NCBI GenBank assembly: GCA_021234155.1
Contig: JAJEKV010000011.1
Location: forward strand, 20,664,677 to 20,728,676
Direction of reading: 5' to 3'
From: Isoetes taiwanensis
Taxonomy: Eukaryota > Streptophyta > Lycopodiopsida > Isoetales > Isoetaceae
Length of the DNA: 64,000 nt
The position numbers were made by a program, and so were the translations under genes. Positions 23,537 to 35,600 of this stretch are shown piece after piece. The notes beneath the pieces were generated by a model. The model made no database searches, was not told where the DNA came from, and saw nothing but the letters and a program-made list of their open reading frames with translations. Positions within the stretch are counted from its first letter, which is position 1; each line of letters opens with the position of its first letter.

Positions 23537-24623
23537 GGGTGATTTTCTACCGTAGTCATAAAATAAGACTGTCACATTGAGATATGACACCTTATCTCTA
23601 ACCCATATCCCATACCTTATCTCTAACCCATACCTTACCTTATCTCTAACCCATACCTTATCTTATTTTTTTCCCAATAAACCATTGGATCAGCAAATTA
23701 AAAGTTCCATGAAGCCATTGAGAAATACCAAGTATCAAGCATATAATACACTGCACTGGAAAATACAGAGCAAGAGCTGTGCACTATATTCATAAAATAA
23801 CAGAGCAATATAAACAACAGAAAACCGTGCTCCACAAGGCAAAACGCCACAAAATCCTCACACACAAAGCTGCTTCTGCAACCTCCATCCACATCTATAC
23901 ATTGTGTTTATGCCTTCATAGTGCCGGAATGTTGCCTCAACCGATTTTGCAGCACCAAAACCTCCTGCCTTCGACTGTACCAGACCAGCGCTCCAAGCCT
24001 GGTTCGTTCAACGCTGCAAGCCCTAGCCACCGCTGCTCACGAAAACCTATTCAAGAAAGCCCTGTTCAAAAAACCTGTTCAAGAAAGCACAAATCGCAGT
24101 TCGTGGTACGCTCGCAGGCCCTGAGGGCCGCGACCAGAAAAAGAAAAACTCAACAAACTCTGCTTTCTAAAATTAACCACTAACAAAAACAAAAAAAAAA
24201 AAAGCCAAATCCAAACATTAAAACCTTACCCAACCCTTAAAAAAACCATAGAAAGATCTTTTGCGAACCTTATATGACTCCAAATCAAAAAATAGGACAC
24301 ATAAAATTAAAGTTGTTTTTCCACTATAAGGTGTCATAAAATAAAACACCATCAAAATTCTAGTGGAAAACCGCAAAAAAATAAGACATGTCTTATTTTA
24401 ATGATATTTTTAATATATGTGACGCTGTCTTATTTTATACCGGGGGAAATCCCCCGGTATAAAATAAGACTCCATTCCCCTCAAAAGGAGGAACCGAACC
24501 TATCCAAACCTAAATGGGACATGTCTTATTTTTAAAAGTAGAAAATCATTTCTTTCTTATTTGCTTATGTGGCCCAATAGAAAAGCCTAAAATATGAGAC
24601 ACCACTCTAGTGGAAAATCACCC
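23537..24623. mobile_element. Nested Harbinger-like TIR element A (1087 bp)
   Basis: Ends GGGTGATTTTCTAC and (complement) GGGTGATTTTCCAC, flanked by TAA at 23534-23536 and 24624-24626. The interior carries multiple ACATGT-centred palindromes (e.g. AAGACATGTCTTATTTT) and about 450 bp of richer sequence (23700-24180) that could be captured host DNA. Confidence 0.82.
24427..24470. repeat. Perfect 44 bp palindrome (21 bp arms, 2 nt loop)
   Basis: Arm 24427-24447 (GTCTTATTTTATACCGGGGG then A) is the exact inverse complement of 24450-24470, with only AA between. It lies inside element A. Confidence 0.95.
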
Positions 24624-24626
24624 TAA

Positions 24627-25857
24627 GGCCCTTTTTCCATGGCAGTCTTATTTTATGGCTGTCACATAATTATAAGACACCCTTTTGGGCTCCATGTCAT
24701 ACTTAAGACATGTCTTAAAAAAAACTGTTTTCCATTACATTATTATAAGACATGTCTTATTGATATAAGACGTGTCTTATATTAACACTTACACAAAAAT
24801 AAGATTATCACACTTCGCCAAATCATTGCTTTCATCGCGCTTGTCTGCTTCCTCTCCATTCCAGCTCAAAGATCATTAGGCTTCCGGCATTGAAGGTTTC
24901 AAGTATTTGAAGCTCTTTATTTGTGTTCCTGGGAAATTCAGGAAGTAAAACGCATAGAACCTGCAAAAGTTTGTACTGTTCTATCAGTTTATTACATTTT
25001 GACGCATTTTGATGTTAAGACGAACAACATTGAGGAGCTTTCACGGCCAAAAAGGTGCAATTTTGCTCTGAAATACAGTCGGTGCATTGCCAGGTAGTGA
25101 ATCGCAAGCAGAGCATCTATCAATATTGACATTTTGGTGCAGGCCTGGAATCTGTTGACGGAATGTATAATCTACATAATTATAAGCAGATTTGGGCAGC
25201 AGTCAAAATGAAATCTACCATTGAACTATTTGTTATTCCGTTCGGATCAAATACGTGACAGATTCAGGGGCGAGGAAGATAGAACCGTGGAGGAAAAAGG
25301 GCAGAAAGATATTGGACTTGTTTTGGGTTGCCGGAAAGGGCTAAGGTCGACGGAGATGGAGATGGAGATGAACCCATTCCAGCCCTACTGCAGATTCCGT
25401 CCCTACTGATTCGAATCCACAGCAGCAATCCCAGCAATCCTTTCTGCAATCCGACCTGTCTGAGCCTTTGGCCTTTGGCCTTTCCATTCCGATCAGGTCT
25501 TTGGCCTTTGGCCTTTCCATTCCGATCAGGTCCTTCCATTCCCGACGATTCAATCAGCCATTCCAATCTTTGGACTGTCGACGATCCATTCCAATCATGG
25601 CTGCTTCGGTTTACTCTTTTTTATGACAGCCGAATGATGCGGCAGAGCAGCCCTCTGATAGGATAGGAATGCATACCTTATTTTGTAAGGGGGGGGGGGT
25701 TGGTTCCCCCGGAATAAAATGCTCTTCTCAAGTTGTACGGAACTAATTTAAGACATGTCTTAAATTGTTCAGTGGAAAAGCTATGGTGACTTATTTTCCT
25801 ACGTGGCCCAATAATATTAAGCTAAATATAAGACAGAGGTGCCATGGAAAAAGGGCC
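24627..25857. mobile_element. Nested Harbinger-like TIR element B (1231 bp)
   Basis: Terminal repeats GGCCCTTTTTCCATGGCA (18 bp, perfect) with TAA at 24624-24626 and 25858-25860. The left TAA is also the right duplication of element A, so B entered exactly at A's edge. Subterminal AAGACATGTCTT motifs are repeated. The interior 24830-25670 is less AT-rich, with a 33 bp tandem pair (25466-25498, 25499-25531), and may be captured host sequence. No transposase. Confidence 0.87.
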
Positions 25858-26454
25858 TAATCCTATCCAATCAGAGCCTTTCTTTGCCTAAAATTTAGCG
25901 TATCCAAAAGAAAAGGCTAGAGTGGAATCGTTAATGCTGGAACTGTAATGGCTGGAGTAGAATCGAAGCTCTATCTTCAAATATATCTTCAATTAAAGCT
26001 CTATCTTCCAATATATCTTCAAATAGGGAACGAAATGGATGCCCAGATCAAATTGCAGGTCGGATTGCCACATATCGAATTTGCAGATCGGATTTGGACA
26101 AAGCTGGCAGGTCAGATTGCTTGTTGCAAGTCGGATTGCTTATCAGATTACTTGTTGCAGGTCGGATTGCCTGTTGGGTCGAATTGCGGGTCGAAATACA
26201 AAGTCTAAGCAGGAATTACAGCGTTGAAGCAAGCTTCTCTGTGAAAAACATGCAAGCAAACCACGAAAAGATTAATGAATAGTGGAAAAGCAGATTTTAT
26301 GAGACATGTCTCTTATTATAAGCCACTTCTTATTAAGAAGCCGTGGAAAAGTAATTTTTTTAAGACATGTCAGAAGAATGAAATGGCACCTCAAATGCTG
26401 TCTTAAAGTTTTAAGATAGCCATCTTTTAAGCTAGCTGTGGAAAAAGGGCCTTA

Positions 26455-27238
26455 ACACAGAAACCATGTTGTAATATACATTACTCCGCCCTTTACATGA
26501 AAAGAAGACCACAAGACTCATGGATCTTAAAGAAAAGCTTCAAAAGCAAACAGAGACAGAAGAAGCAAACCTTTAATACAGTCGATTTGTCGGATTAAAG
26601 CATACAAATAGCATCAGACATGGCAAAAAGATGGCTCACTTTGATATTCAAAGCATGATATTGAAGTGGCAAGCGAACATACTTTCAATCTCTGCCCTAG
26701 AGCATGATGCCCCCTATTTTGGACGGCATAGCCAATTTTGGCGACCTTCAAACTGGGTTGCTAAAGCTTGAACCAAAGCTCAAGAAATCCAGGAGCTAAA
26801 ATATATGCTAAGTTCTCACAGTCCAGCGTCTTCTGCAGATAACCCTAAAACTGAAGCAAAACAATTGTTTGGGAGGGTACCCTTAACCAATCGTCATAGC
26901 CACGAGCTGCAACTCAGGTGCCGAAATAATGAACAAAATAGGGGAGAGCTTAGCGGTGCCGCTCCGCCAATGTCGAAGAAGTTTACAGGTTATAAAACAA
27001 GCCTAATATAACAGTAATTTCAACCTCCCATTTATGACTATGCAGTATCTTCCGATAGCAAATTCGAGTTCTTCAATTGATCAATCTGTTTAAGCATCTG
27101 CTTTAGTTGCAGATGTATGTACGATGTAGTAGGTTGCAAATATTGGACGCGGTGAATATTTAATCCACGGGTATATCCGTGATAATATTCGGGTCTTTTA
27201 CATGTTATCGTCACATCTTGAATGTTTAAACCACATCA

Positions 27239-27239
<1 letters not shown>
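26455..27239. other. Intergenic, no supported feature
   Basis: No domain, RNA gene or repeat recognised. Short open frame at 26805-27011 not supported. Confidence 0.4.
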
Positions 27240-27272
<33 letters not shown>

Positions 27273-27479
27273 CCAAAACTAATCGATCTTAGAATTGCAT
27301 CTGCTTCGGTCAATCCCTTAGCAGTCTGATCAATCCAGACCAAGTAACTGGCTTTACAAGGCTGGTACTTCATGTCTTTGGTCTTTACAACTTAATAACA
27401 AATAGTTATAAGCTACATAACCAAATCCCATGATACAACAAAACCAAGTCAATTTCCTCGAATCAATAATGTCCACTTA
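27240..27479 (+). repeat. Direct repeat copy 1: poly(A) run plus 208 bp
   Basis: A run of 32 A (27240-27271) followed by 208 bp (27272-27479) found again at 31815-32022 with a single difference seen by eye. Confidence 0.93.
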
Positions 27480-27526
27480 ACATTAAAACAAGATACATAA
27501 AAGAAAATATTGGAATATGATAACAA

Positions 27527-30500
27527 TCATAGATAAATGTGAGAGTAATGAACTGACCTAGAATCATCCTTGTACTGCAGATTGACTGGAACACTATCTT
27601 CAAGCGATATAATTTTGTTGCCACCCTTCATGACAGAGTATTCGTCCTCATTGGGACCGCCACATGCAAGCTTGGAAGGTTTCAGCACCTGTATCTGACT
27701 GTTAGAATCACAAAGCTTCGGGTCCATAGTGACCCTGGGAGGCCTTTTAGGTGAGAAGATACTCTTGATCGCATTGCTAGCTGCACTTCCTTGCCCACCA
27801 AAGGTAGAATTTTTGCTTTTGCTAGCTTGGTTGTGTCTAAATGAGACAGGCCTGAGAGATTTCTCACAAATATCAGCAAGCTTATTGTTCCCAAATGCAA
27901 CTTTCAGGTCAGTGCCAGGTGCAGCAGCATACTGAAGGGTCATTTCAACTAGTATCCTCCTAACCTCCAAATAGGAAATAAATGCCAAAACAGCTGGCTT
28001 CAACACATTATGCAGAAGTTTAGTTAAGCATACCATTTTTGTCATAGGAGTAGTATCAGGAAATAACTCTTCAAGGTTGTTCAGAATATACCATACTGTA
28101 TGGTCCAGCCAAACAATGCCACTTTTGCAATCATTGTCTGAATTCCTGTCATTCTTCTTGAGGAATTTATTGCAACCGCATGTGATAAACGGGCAGTGAG
28201 TCCTCCATACTTTCTTTAAGTAAAATCCATCTCTCTTATCATCCGAGAAGGCCATGTTCCCTTTTTGGCTTATATGAGGTCCAGTCCCTTTGATGCAGGG
28301 TTCACCAAGGATGCAGTATCGAATGGTAGTGCAACCTCTTTTTTCGTAAAGTATTTCTCCAATTTTCCAGCTTTGATAATAGCAAGACGTATCTCATCAT
28401 CAACAATGCCAGTAAGCGCTTTCCAAGTGCCCAGATTAATAGGAGCCAGGGCTCCAAAATTCTGGCTTTTTCAGATGGCGTGTCCCCATGCAGCAGCATA
28501 ACATTCCACGTTTTGTTCAGGGATTATAGGGAATCTGGCTGAATTCTGTAAAGTTAGGGTGGGTACATCTTCTAATTCATCCTTATCATCCTTAGACTCA
28601 TGAATAATGTTGTTATCGGCTTCAAGACTAGGAAAATCTTCATCAGTCAGATCACTTTCAGAAAAAACACAATTTTTTACCTCATCTTTCATAAAGTCCC
28701 CTGTAGTAACTTCAGAATCTTCCTCAACCAGTAAAGAGGATTTCATATCATTGGATTTTTCCAAATGAGACAAGCCAATCAGAAATTTTCTTCCTAATTC
28801 ATCTTCGGAGCATGTTCTTGAGAATAGGATACTTTCCATATCAGCATATACTTTTGAAATGATTGTTTTGCAAAGCTCCAATTTAAAGTTTGTCTTTTTC
28901 ATTTTGACAAAAATAGCAAACCAGCCATTAAAACCGAAATAGTTGACTGGAGATTTATTCTTATCCACCAATTCTGTTTCTTTGTGGATAATAAATTCAT
29001 GTACCTCCTTGTTTTTTATGCACGCAATAAGGGTTTGAACAGCAAAATTGGGGCTGAAAATTCCACACTTGTCATAGTTCAGAGCAGCAAGTTCTTTGAT
29101 CCACATGGAGTTGATATCCACATCATCAGAGGGAATTTTCAGTTCAGTCTTCTGTAAAATGACAACAAGTTAATCAGTTAACCAATAAAGGACACCTATC
29201 CCTCAAACCAAGGTTTCGGGTTAAACCCAAAAACTGAGGTAACATTAAAAAACCTTTTAGTCTGTTTAGACAAACAGACTTAAGCCTACTAGACCCGCTT
29301 GGAACTATTAGACCTTCAAGTGCAGTCCTAAACTAGACTAGGTGCCAGTCTACTTTAGGCCTTGGTTTGAGATTTAAAGAAATTTTCAGCAAAATAGATA
29401 AGAAAAACAATAGGAGAAATTTAGATTTCAGAAAAACTAAAAGACCATTTAGATAACCTGGAAGAAATAACAATGACGCATAATAGAAATAACTGAAGTA
29501 AATAATAATGTACCATAAGAACAAAAGTACACTTATAGATCAGAACTATAAGATCAGAAAGACAAAAAAACATGAACAATAATCAAACCATAAAACAGGA
29601 GAAAAAACTTAAGCAATAATAGAATAAATCACACAGGAGAGAGCAAAAGGATGAACAGGCCAACTAAAACAAATAAAGATAAAGAGGGTACAACAAAAGT
29701 CAAAACACAATGGATATAAATTTAGCAAAACTAGATAAAAGTTTCAGCAAAAATCTGAGAATAACCACATGATATCATCAAACAGAGTAAGGACAAATAT
29801 AATAATCGAAACCTTCTCAAAAAGGATCAAGATAGAAGTAAACCTTATAAACATAAGAACATAGAAATGTCACCAGTTATAGGAAGATAGTAATTAGAAG
29901 ATTTAATGCATAAACAAGTAACTGAAGCAAAACATCTGCCCAGAAGACCAACGAAGATTTTCTTGAGCAGAAGCTCCTTGCAAAGACTTGAACCTCAAAG
30001 CAAAACGTGGAGGGATAGATTCGATTACCTGCAGTGAAACCAAATGCATGTTAGAACAAGCATAAGTCACTAGCAGGTAAGCAAAGAATCTATCCAGCTT
30101 ATGGCCCCTCACCACAGCTGAGAAGTTTTGAAATACGAACAGAAAAGTAAGTTACAAGCTTAAATAATTAAACATAGAACATAACTAGTGACAGGGAAAG
30201 CATAAACATATGAAAAAAATGATAAGCATACGTCTGAATAGATAAATCTAGAAGAAAGAGTTACATAAGGTCATTAAGATAGCCTACAACTAGAGAATAA
30301 GCTGGATAAGGACCATCAATAAAATGATATAAGACAGCAAGCTAAAGATCTATAAACTAAATATTTAAAGGAGATCTCTAAGACTGTGGTATGCATGTAA
30401 TTATAGGGAAAGACCAGCCTGGCTAAGAAAGCATGAAAGCATTATTACATGGCAAGCAAGAGATTACATGGCAAAGCATGATTGCTTGCATGGCAAGCAA

Positions 30501-31329
30501 CCATCAATGAAACGGTATAAAACAGCAAGTTAGAGATCTATAAAATAAATATTTAATGGAGATTGCTAAGACTGAGGTATGTATGTAACTATAAGACATG
30601 ATCAGCCTAGCTAAGATTATAAGCATGAAAAAATAAGGACCTAAGAATAAGAGCAAGATAAGTCCAAGAAAATGAGCACTAATGAAAATCGTTTAAGATT
30701 ACTAAGATCTAATTAGGGATAAACCAGATCAGGAAAATAACAAGAAATTTTAACTAAAAAACCTTATTCATGGTGGTGATAGGAGCAGCAGGATCAGGAT
30801 AGGTCGCCATTTCAGGATCAGTGGAGTATTTCCCAAGTAAGTAAGTATTCAGATCTTGACAATTTGCTGCCACAGGTGTTGCAGAGTGCTCCTTAGATGC
30901 CCCAACAGCAGGGATGGAACACTTGGTTTGCATGCAAGCTGGTCCAATGCCCAATTGAGACGAACTGCCCTGGCCTTCCAGAATGACAGGATTCTCCTTA
31001 GAACCAGGATTTAAAGCTTTTGTGGGTCTGTAGAAATCAAAGATGCTTCTCCTTTTTTCTGCTTTAATCCTTTCTGCCTCCATCTTAGCAAGTGTGGATT
31101 TGTTAAAACCACCTTTCCTTCTCCCCATTAACCAGCAAGGAATCACAGAGCTGCCATAAGCCGGACCTTCAGGAGCAAAGAGGGAGAAAACAGAGCAACG
31201 CAGCCACAAATATATACCAAAAGGAAAACTAAAATCCAAAGAAAAGACATAGCTAGATAATCCAGATGGAGACATACTTCTGCCAGAGGGATGCCACATT
31301 GAAGGATTCAGGTAAACATCAGCAGCCAT
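27527..31329 (-). pseudogene. Unrecognised protein gene with one in-frame stop and one frameshift
   Basis: Exon A 31329-30763 is open and ends in phase 0 at a GT. After a 1.6 kb intron, exon B starts at 29151 behind TTTTACAG and reads to about 27527. Exon B has one in-frame TGA (about 28470, after AAAWGHAI) beyond which the same frame resumes as KSQNFGALAPINLGTW, and one apparent one-base shift near 28285 before GPHISQKGNMAFSDD. I recognise no domain. Visible traits: a basic start MGRRKGGFNKSTLAK (31128) followed by RRSIFDFYRP, which resembles a PCNA-interaction motif only loosely; an acidic serine-rich stretch (DLTDEDFPSLEADN); and a Cys cluster CPFITCGCNKF. The first about 50 residues of exon A after MAADVYLNPSMWHPSG are hydrophobic and may be an unspliced intron. 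Could be a decaying gene or a live one with sequence errors. Confidence 0.6.
29152..30762 (-). other. Intron of the unrecognised gene, with a roughly 195 bp tandem duplication
   Basis: A-rich on the plus strand, no exon recognised. A block starting ACCATCAATAAAATGATATA (about 30314) recurs diverged at about 30508, each containing ATCTATAAA.TAAATATTTAA and ACTGAGGTATG-like text. Confidence 0.55.
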
Positions 31330-31780
31330 GGCGACGTGAGGCGCAGACGAAACCCTAAGAAGATGGACGAAAACCTAATTCGATGGAGTTTCGAGAAGTA
31401 CCAAGGTTGGAATAAAGTTTCAAAGGCCAGATTTGTTTATTAGGTTAAGAAAAATGAGAATATACGTTTAGAATCATATTCGTATCATATATCATGGGAC
31501 AATAGATCACCCCCTAGCATAATAAATTACCTAGGAGGATAGCAAAGCTAAGTCAGTGAGGCAGTGACACCATTCTAAGGGTCGCCAATGCTTACACGGG
31601 TAATTTAGGCAATAATGGGGAGGTCAACTCATTTAACTGAAAACTCAGATTAGAACTTAAAAGGAAAACCACAATACTTTTTAAAGAAAAGCAATGTGTG
31701 GCCAAGTTAGTATACTAGATGTGAACCACCATAAGAATAAAAAAGGGAACATAAAGCAAATGAGTTTGAAAGATACTCCA

Positions 31781-31781
<1 letters not shown>

Positions 31782-31813
<32 letters not shown>

Positions 31814-32022
31814 AGCCAAAACTAATCGATCTTAGAATTGCATCTGCTTCGGTCAATCCCTTAGCAGTCTGATCAATCCAGACCAAGTAACTGGCTTTAC
31901 AAGGCTGGTACTTCATGTCTTTGGTCTTTACAACTTAATAACAAATAGTTATAAGCTACATAACCAAATCCCATGATACAACAAAACCAAGTCAATTTCC
32001 TCGAATCAATAGTGTCCACTTA
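31782..32022 (+). repeat. Direct repeat copy 2: poly(A) run plus 208 bp
   Basis: A run of 30 A (31782-31811) then the 208 bp repeat at 31815-32022. With copy 1 it brackets the unrecognised gene and its presumed promoter. Confidence 0.93.
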
Positions 32023-32317
32023 CAGTAAAACCTTTATTTGAGCTCTGGCCCCAAAAGCCGATTACAATTAACTAAAGCATTTTAAGTCAAACATGGACTT
32101 AAGTAGATGCATTCAGCTTATTCTATGTGCAATATTCTATTCTTTTGTAATTTGTACATCAGCAAAATGATACTGTACCAGCATGCATACACTGGCCATT
32201 GCATATTTTAGTACACAGCCTAAAAACACCTATTATGGCCTCATTGGGTCTGCCAACGTTCATCTTTTAAATATACTCTATCTCATTCTGCACCACGACC
32301 TGACTTTAAGATTAGAG

Positions 32318-32456
32318 CCCACTTTCTACCACATGCATAAGCATGTACATGCTTTCAACCATATGCATGAGATAGATAGATAGATAACTTTCTACCACAT
32401 GCATAAGCATGTACATGCTTTCAACCATATGCATGAGATAGATAGATAGATAGATA
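32318..32456 (+). repeat. Tandem duplication ending in (GATA)n microsatellite
   Basis: ACTTTCTACCACATGCATAA...CATATGCATGA followed by GATA repeats occurs twice in tandem (about 32318-32386 and 32387-32456). Confidence 0.85.
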
Positions 32457-32672
32457 GTATTTTAACGTCACGCCACTAGGCAGCATCCAACTGGACATGT
32501 GACCACACACCACACTACATTGCTCGGTTGGGCCCTGCCCCCAACCACCTTACATTGCGTCTGTTAGGATTTGACCCCCAACAGTACCGAGTGCGATTCT
32601 GGGCGGTCTCGAACTCGAGACCACATTGCTAAGGAACTAGTGTGTTACCACTAGACCAAACGCCTGAGGCAA
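32457..32672 (-). mobile_element. tRNA-derived SINE-like element with GATA-type tail
   Basis: Minus strand from about 32672 begins with a tRNA-like head: A box TGGTCTAGTGG, then 40-50 bp later B box AGTTCGAGACC, as in plant tRNA-Gly/Glu-type heads. About 140 bp of unrelated body follow, and the element runs into TATC repeats. Clear target duplications were not found. Confidence 0.65.
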
Positions 32673-32689
32673 TTCCCTTAGTAGTATTA

Positions 32690-35600
32690 TAATTCCAGAA
32701 AACATAAATCTAAGCAGATCAGGGATAATAATACAACATCTTTTGACCATTATGTCTATAATTTCCTGTCTCTAATGAACACGGTGTACACCTTCCTTAA
32801 ATTCCACAGGGTTGGAATCTAAGCACTAGAATTTAATCGATTTAAATACATAAATAAGGCATCAGTATACTCTATAACAAGAAAGGATTATCTGCTCAAT
32901 TAAAACCAGTTTTTCAACTCACAAAACATGTATGATTACTTTCACAATGTGTTACATCTTTTGAAGAAGCAATTGCATATTTTTTCAAACCACTTCCAGT
33001 CATAATTTAACTTCAATAGTTATCCATTCACAATAAAGCACAGAAAATTTACCTTGAAAAACTTGCATACAACATAAATTACTACAACCTAGTGATATCC
33101 ATATTTTCAGCTGCTAACATGCACTATTTCAATAGATCGTTGTCTTCATAATTGTTCACGTATTTCCACATCCAATTCATCCCTAACACCAACGGAACCC
33201 CAAGGAAAAGCAAGAAGAAGAGAGACGTTCGTATCTGCAGCCAACCAAGAATTTGTTAGCATGATAATGGTAACAAATCCAGGGCCAGAAGGTACATAGA
33301 GTCTCTCGGTTTATCACCGATCACTCCTTGCACCTCCCTTGTAGCCCATTAGTACAAGAATGAAAGAACCAGATCAATTTAATAAAGAAAGTAGTAATAC
33401 TCATAGCCTAAAGGCATAACAAACTATAATAACATATTTAAACCTTCTGTTTCAGTAGCTTATACCAGCAACCAGCAGCCATACATAAAAACCGAGTGCA
33501 TCTAGCACATCTGTTTCAAATTTTCTCTTCCCATTTATAGCTTATACCAAGGTAGGTCTAACGCCAACTCAAGGAGTTCATCAAATTCATCCTCACTTGC
33601 ACTGATAGAATTCTTTGTCCATTTTAGAGTGAGGACCAAGAAAAAAAAGAGGGAAAAAACCATTCCATGCTACTGATATGCGAATCAGGGAGGTCTGCAG
33701 CCAAAGTACTGGACTTATTTCAGTGGCTCTAATTAGGTCAAGGTTACAGTACCTTTTGCGTGAGAAGCTGGTCTGAATCCTTTGTAAATCCATGCAACAG
33801 GCTGTTCCCCTTGTGTGATCACTCCATTTGTCCTTGTATTAAGTCAGGCCGGCACTCTACCGGCAGCTAAAGGCATGTGCGGAATGCTCTTAGATCTCCA
33901 TCCTTGTATTGCTGGCCGTCTACAGACTGTTGCAGCATGCGAAATTTTTACCTTAGGTCTGCTAGAAGTCGCCAACCCTAATTTCGTTAAAATGTCTAAG
34001 AGAATATATTATCTTATTATTAACACCGTTCAAGGTGCCACTTACATTTTATCCCTAACCAATGGATACGGAAATTCCATTAACAATGCAACTGCATATG
34101 CCCTTTTTAACCTATTCTGCATGCATTCTGTAACTGTAATTGTTAGAGTAGTTTCCGTTATCTTTTACTAGTGCTCATCATCACTTACCCTTTCATCAAA
34201 CCATCACATTAGAAATTGCAAATGTTGGTTATTCACCTTGCTCCAGGCACCGCATATAATTACTGTCAACTAATGTTTATAAGATTTCCATGTCCATGCA
34301 ACACTGCTTTCCCTTCTTATCACAATTTTACGTGTGTTCAAAATATCTGTTAGCAAATTTTGCTAAGCCACACTCGTTAGTGACATCTCATTTGGAACAT
34401 AAGGATCCAATTCTCTTTTTTTCAAAAAAATTGAGCATAAGTTGCCACCAATTATTAAAAAAAAAAAAAAAAAAAAAAAACTACGGAAATGCAGGCTTGG
34501 GGTGAAGGTTTTGGCAAGGATGGAAGACATGAATCGAAAGTTGCTTAGTATCTAGAAGTAGTGCACGCTATGCATGTAGAGGTGCAATAGGGAGAGGGTG
34601 TGGATTTTACCCTTTTAGTGCTCCGTGATAGGCTCTTGCGATGGCGTTTGGAAGGTGCCGTGAATTTGGATGCTACTTTAGGGCTTTACAGTGGCATCGT
34701 TGATGGATGCTACTAAAGCTTTTCATGTTTGACGAGAGTACACTGTTGTTCCCCCTTCTTATTTATGGCAAGAATATGTATTAGTATATGAATCTTACAT
34801 TGAATTTATATGTGTTTGTTGTTCTATCTCGGAACCTTTTACATGTTAAAGTACGGGTGGTATAGCAAGATAAACGGTAATTGAAGATAAAATATTGGGC
34901 ATTACCAAAAAAAATAAGAGCATTTTGAGAGAACTAATCATTAATGAAATTTCATTAAAAGACCATGCACGTGCACACACAAAGGAAGCATGATCGACAA
35001 GAGGGTCAAACATTTTTTCCGATTAAGAAAATCGATTATGTAGCAATAAAATAATGTCCCAATTTCTCAAAACTACCAAGCCAAATATTGAGGACTAATG
35101 GTCCAGAAAATGAGACAGCAACATCATATTTTCTTCAATAGAAGACCAGAAAAGAAGGCTGTACAGTGTGGTGTTACGTGCACTGTCTCACATGACTGCT
35201 AATTTTACATAGCCATAATATGAAATGAATAATTTCCAATATTGTTCCCACTGTTTGACTCGAATGTTATGCCAAATCATAAATTAGTGCATGTCTAATC
35301 TATCTTCTAGCAAAAGGGAAGAACTACCTTCTAGCAAATTAACCTGATGTCCACATTCCCAATACCAACTTTCCTCGAGTACACAAAATGTGTTTTAACA
35401 GCATCCCACATCTGCTTTTATAAATATTAAATTAGACCGCATGGAATAAACTCAAATCAAACAAAATTAACATCAATAGGAAACACTTCTAGTTGGATAA
35501 CATCTGTATGGGATACTAGACTCCTTAGATGTTGTTTCAACGATTGGTTGAATTTTTGAATAGTGAAGATGGCATATAGCTAGAAATAAATGATGTTCAA

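Larger units (their letters stand above)
23379..26451. mobile_element. Outer Harbinger-like TIR element (3073 bp), containing two related elements
   Basis: Ends GGCCCTTTTTCCACGG and its inverse complement (CTGTGGAAAAAGGGCC on the plus strand), flanked by TTA at 23376-23378 and 26452-26454. Ends beginning GGCC with a TTA/TAA duplication are typical of PIF/Harbinger-derived MITEs. No transposase found. The unique portions are 23379-23536 and 25858-26451. The right part holds degenerate repeats of GCAGGTCGGATTGC (about 26055-26195). Confidence 0.85.

Noticed and set aside
32600-32672. Functional tRNA-Gly/Glu gene
   Set aside because: Promoter boxes fit, but stems are poor and the sequence continues into a SINE-like body.
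33815-34171. 118-codon plus-strand open frame with hydrophobic segments
   Set aside because: Begins without context, no recognisable family, AT-rich intergenic setting.
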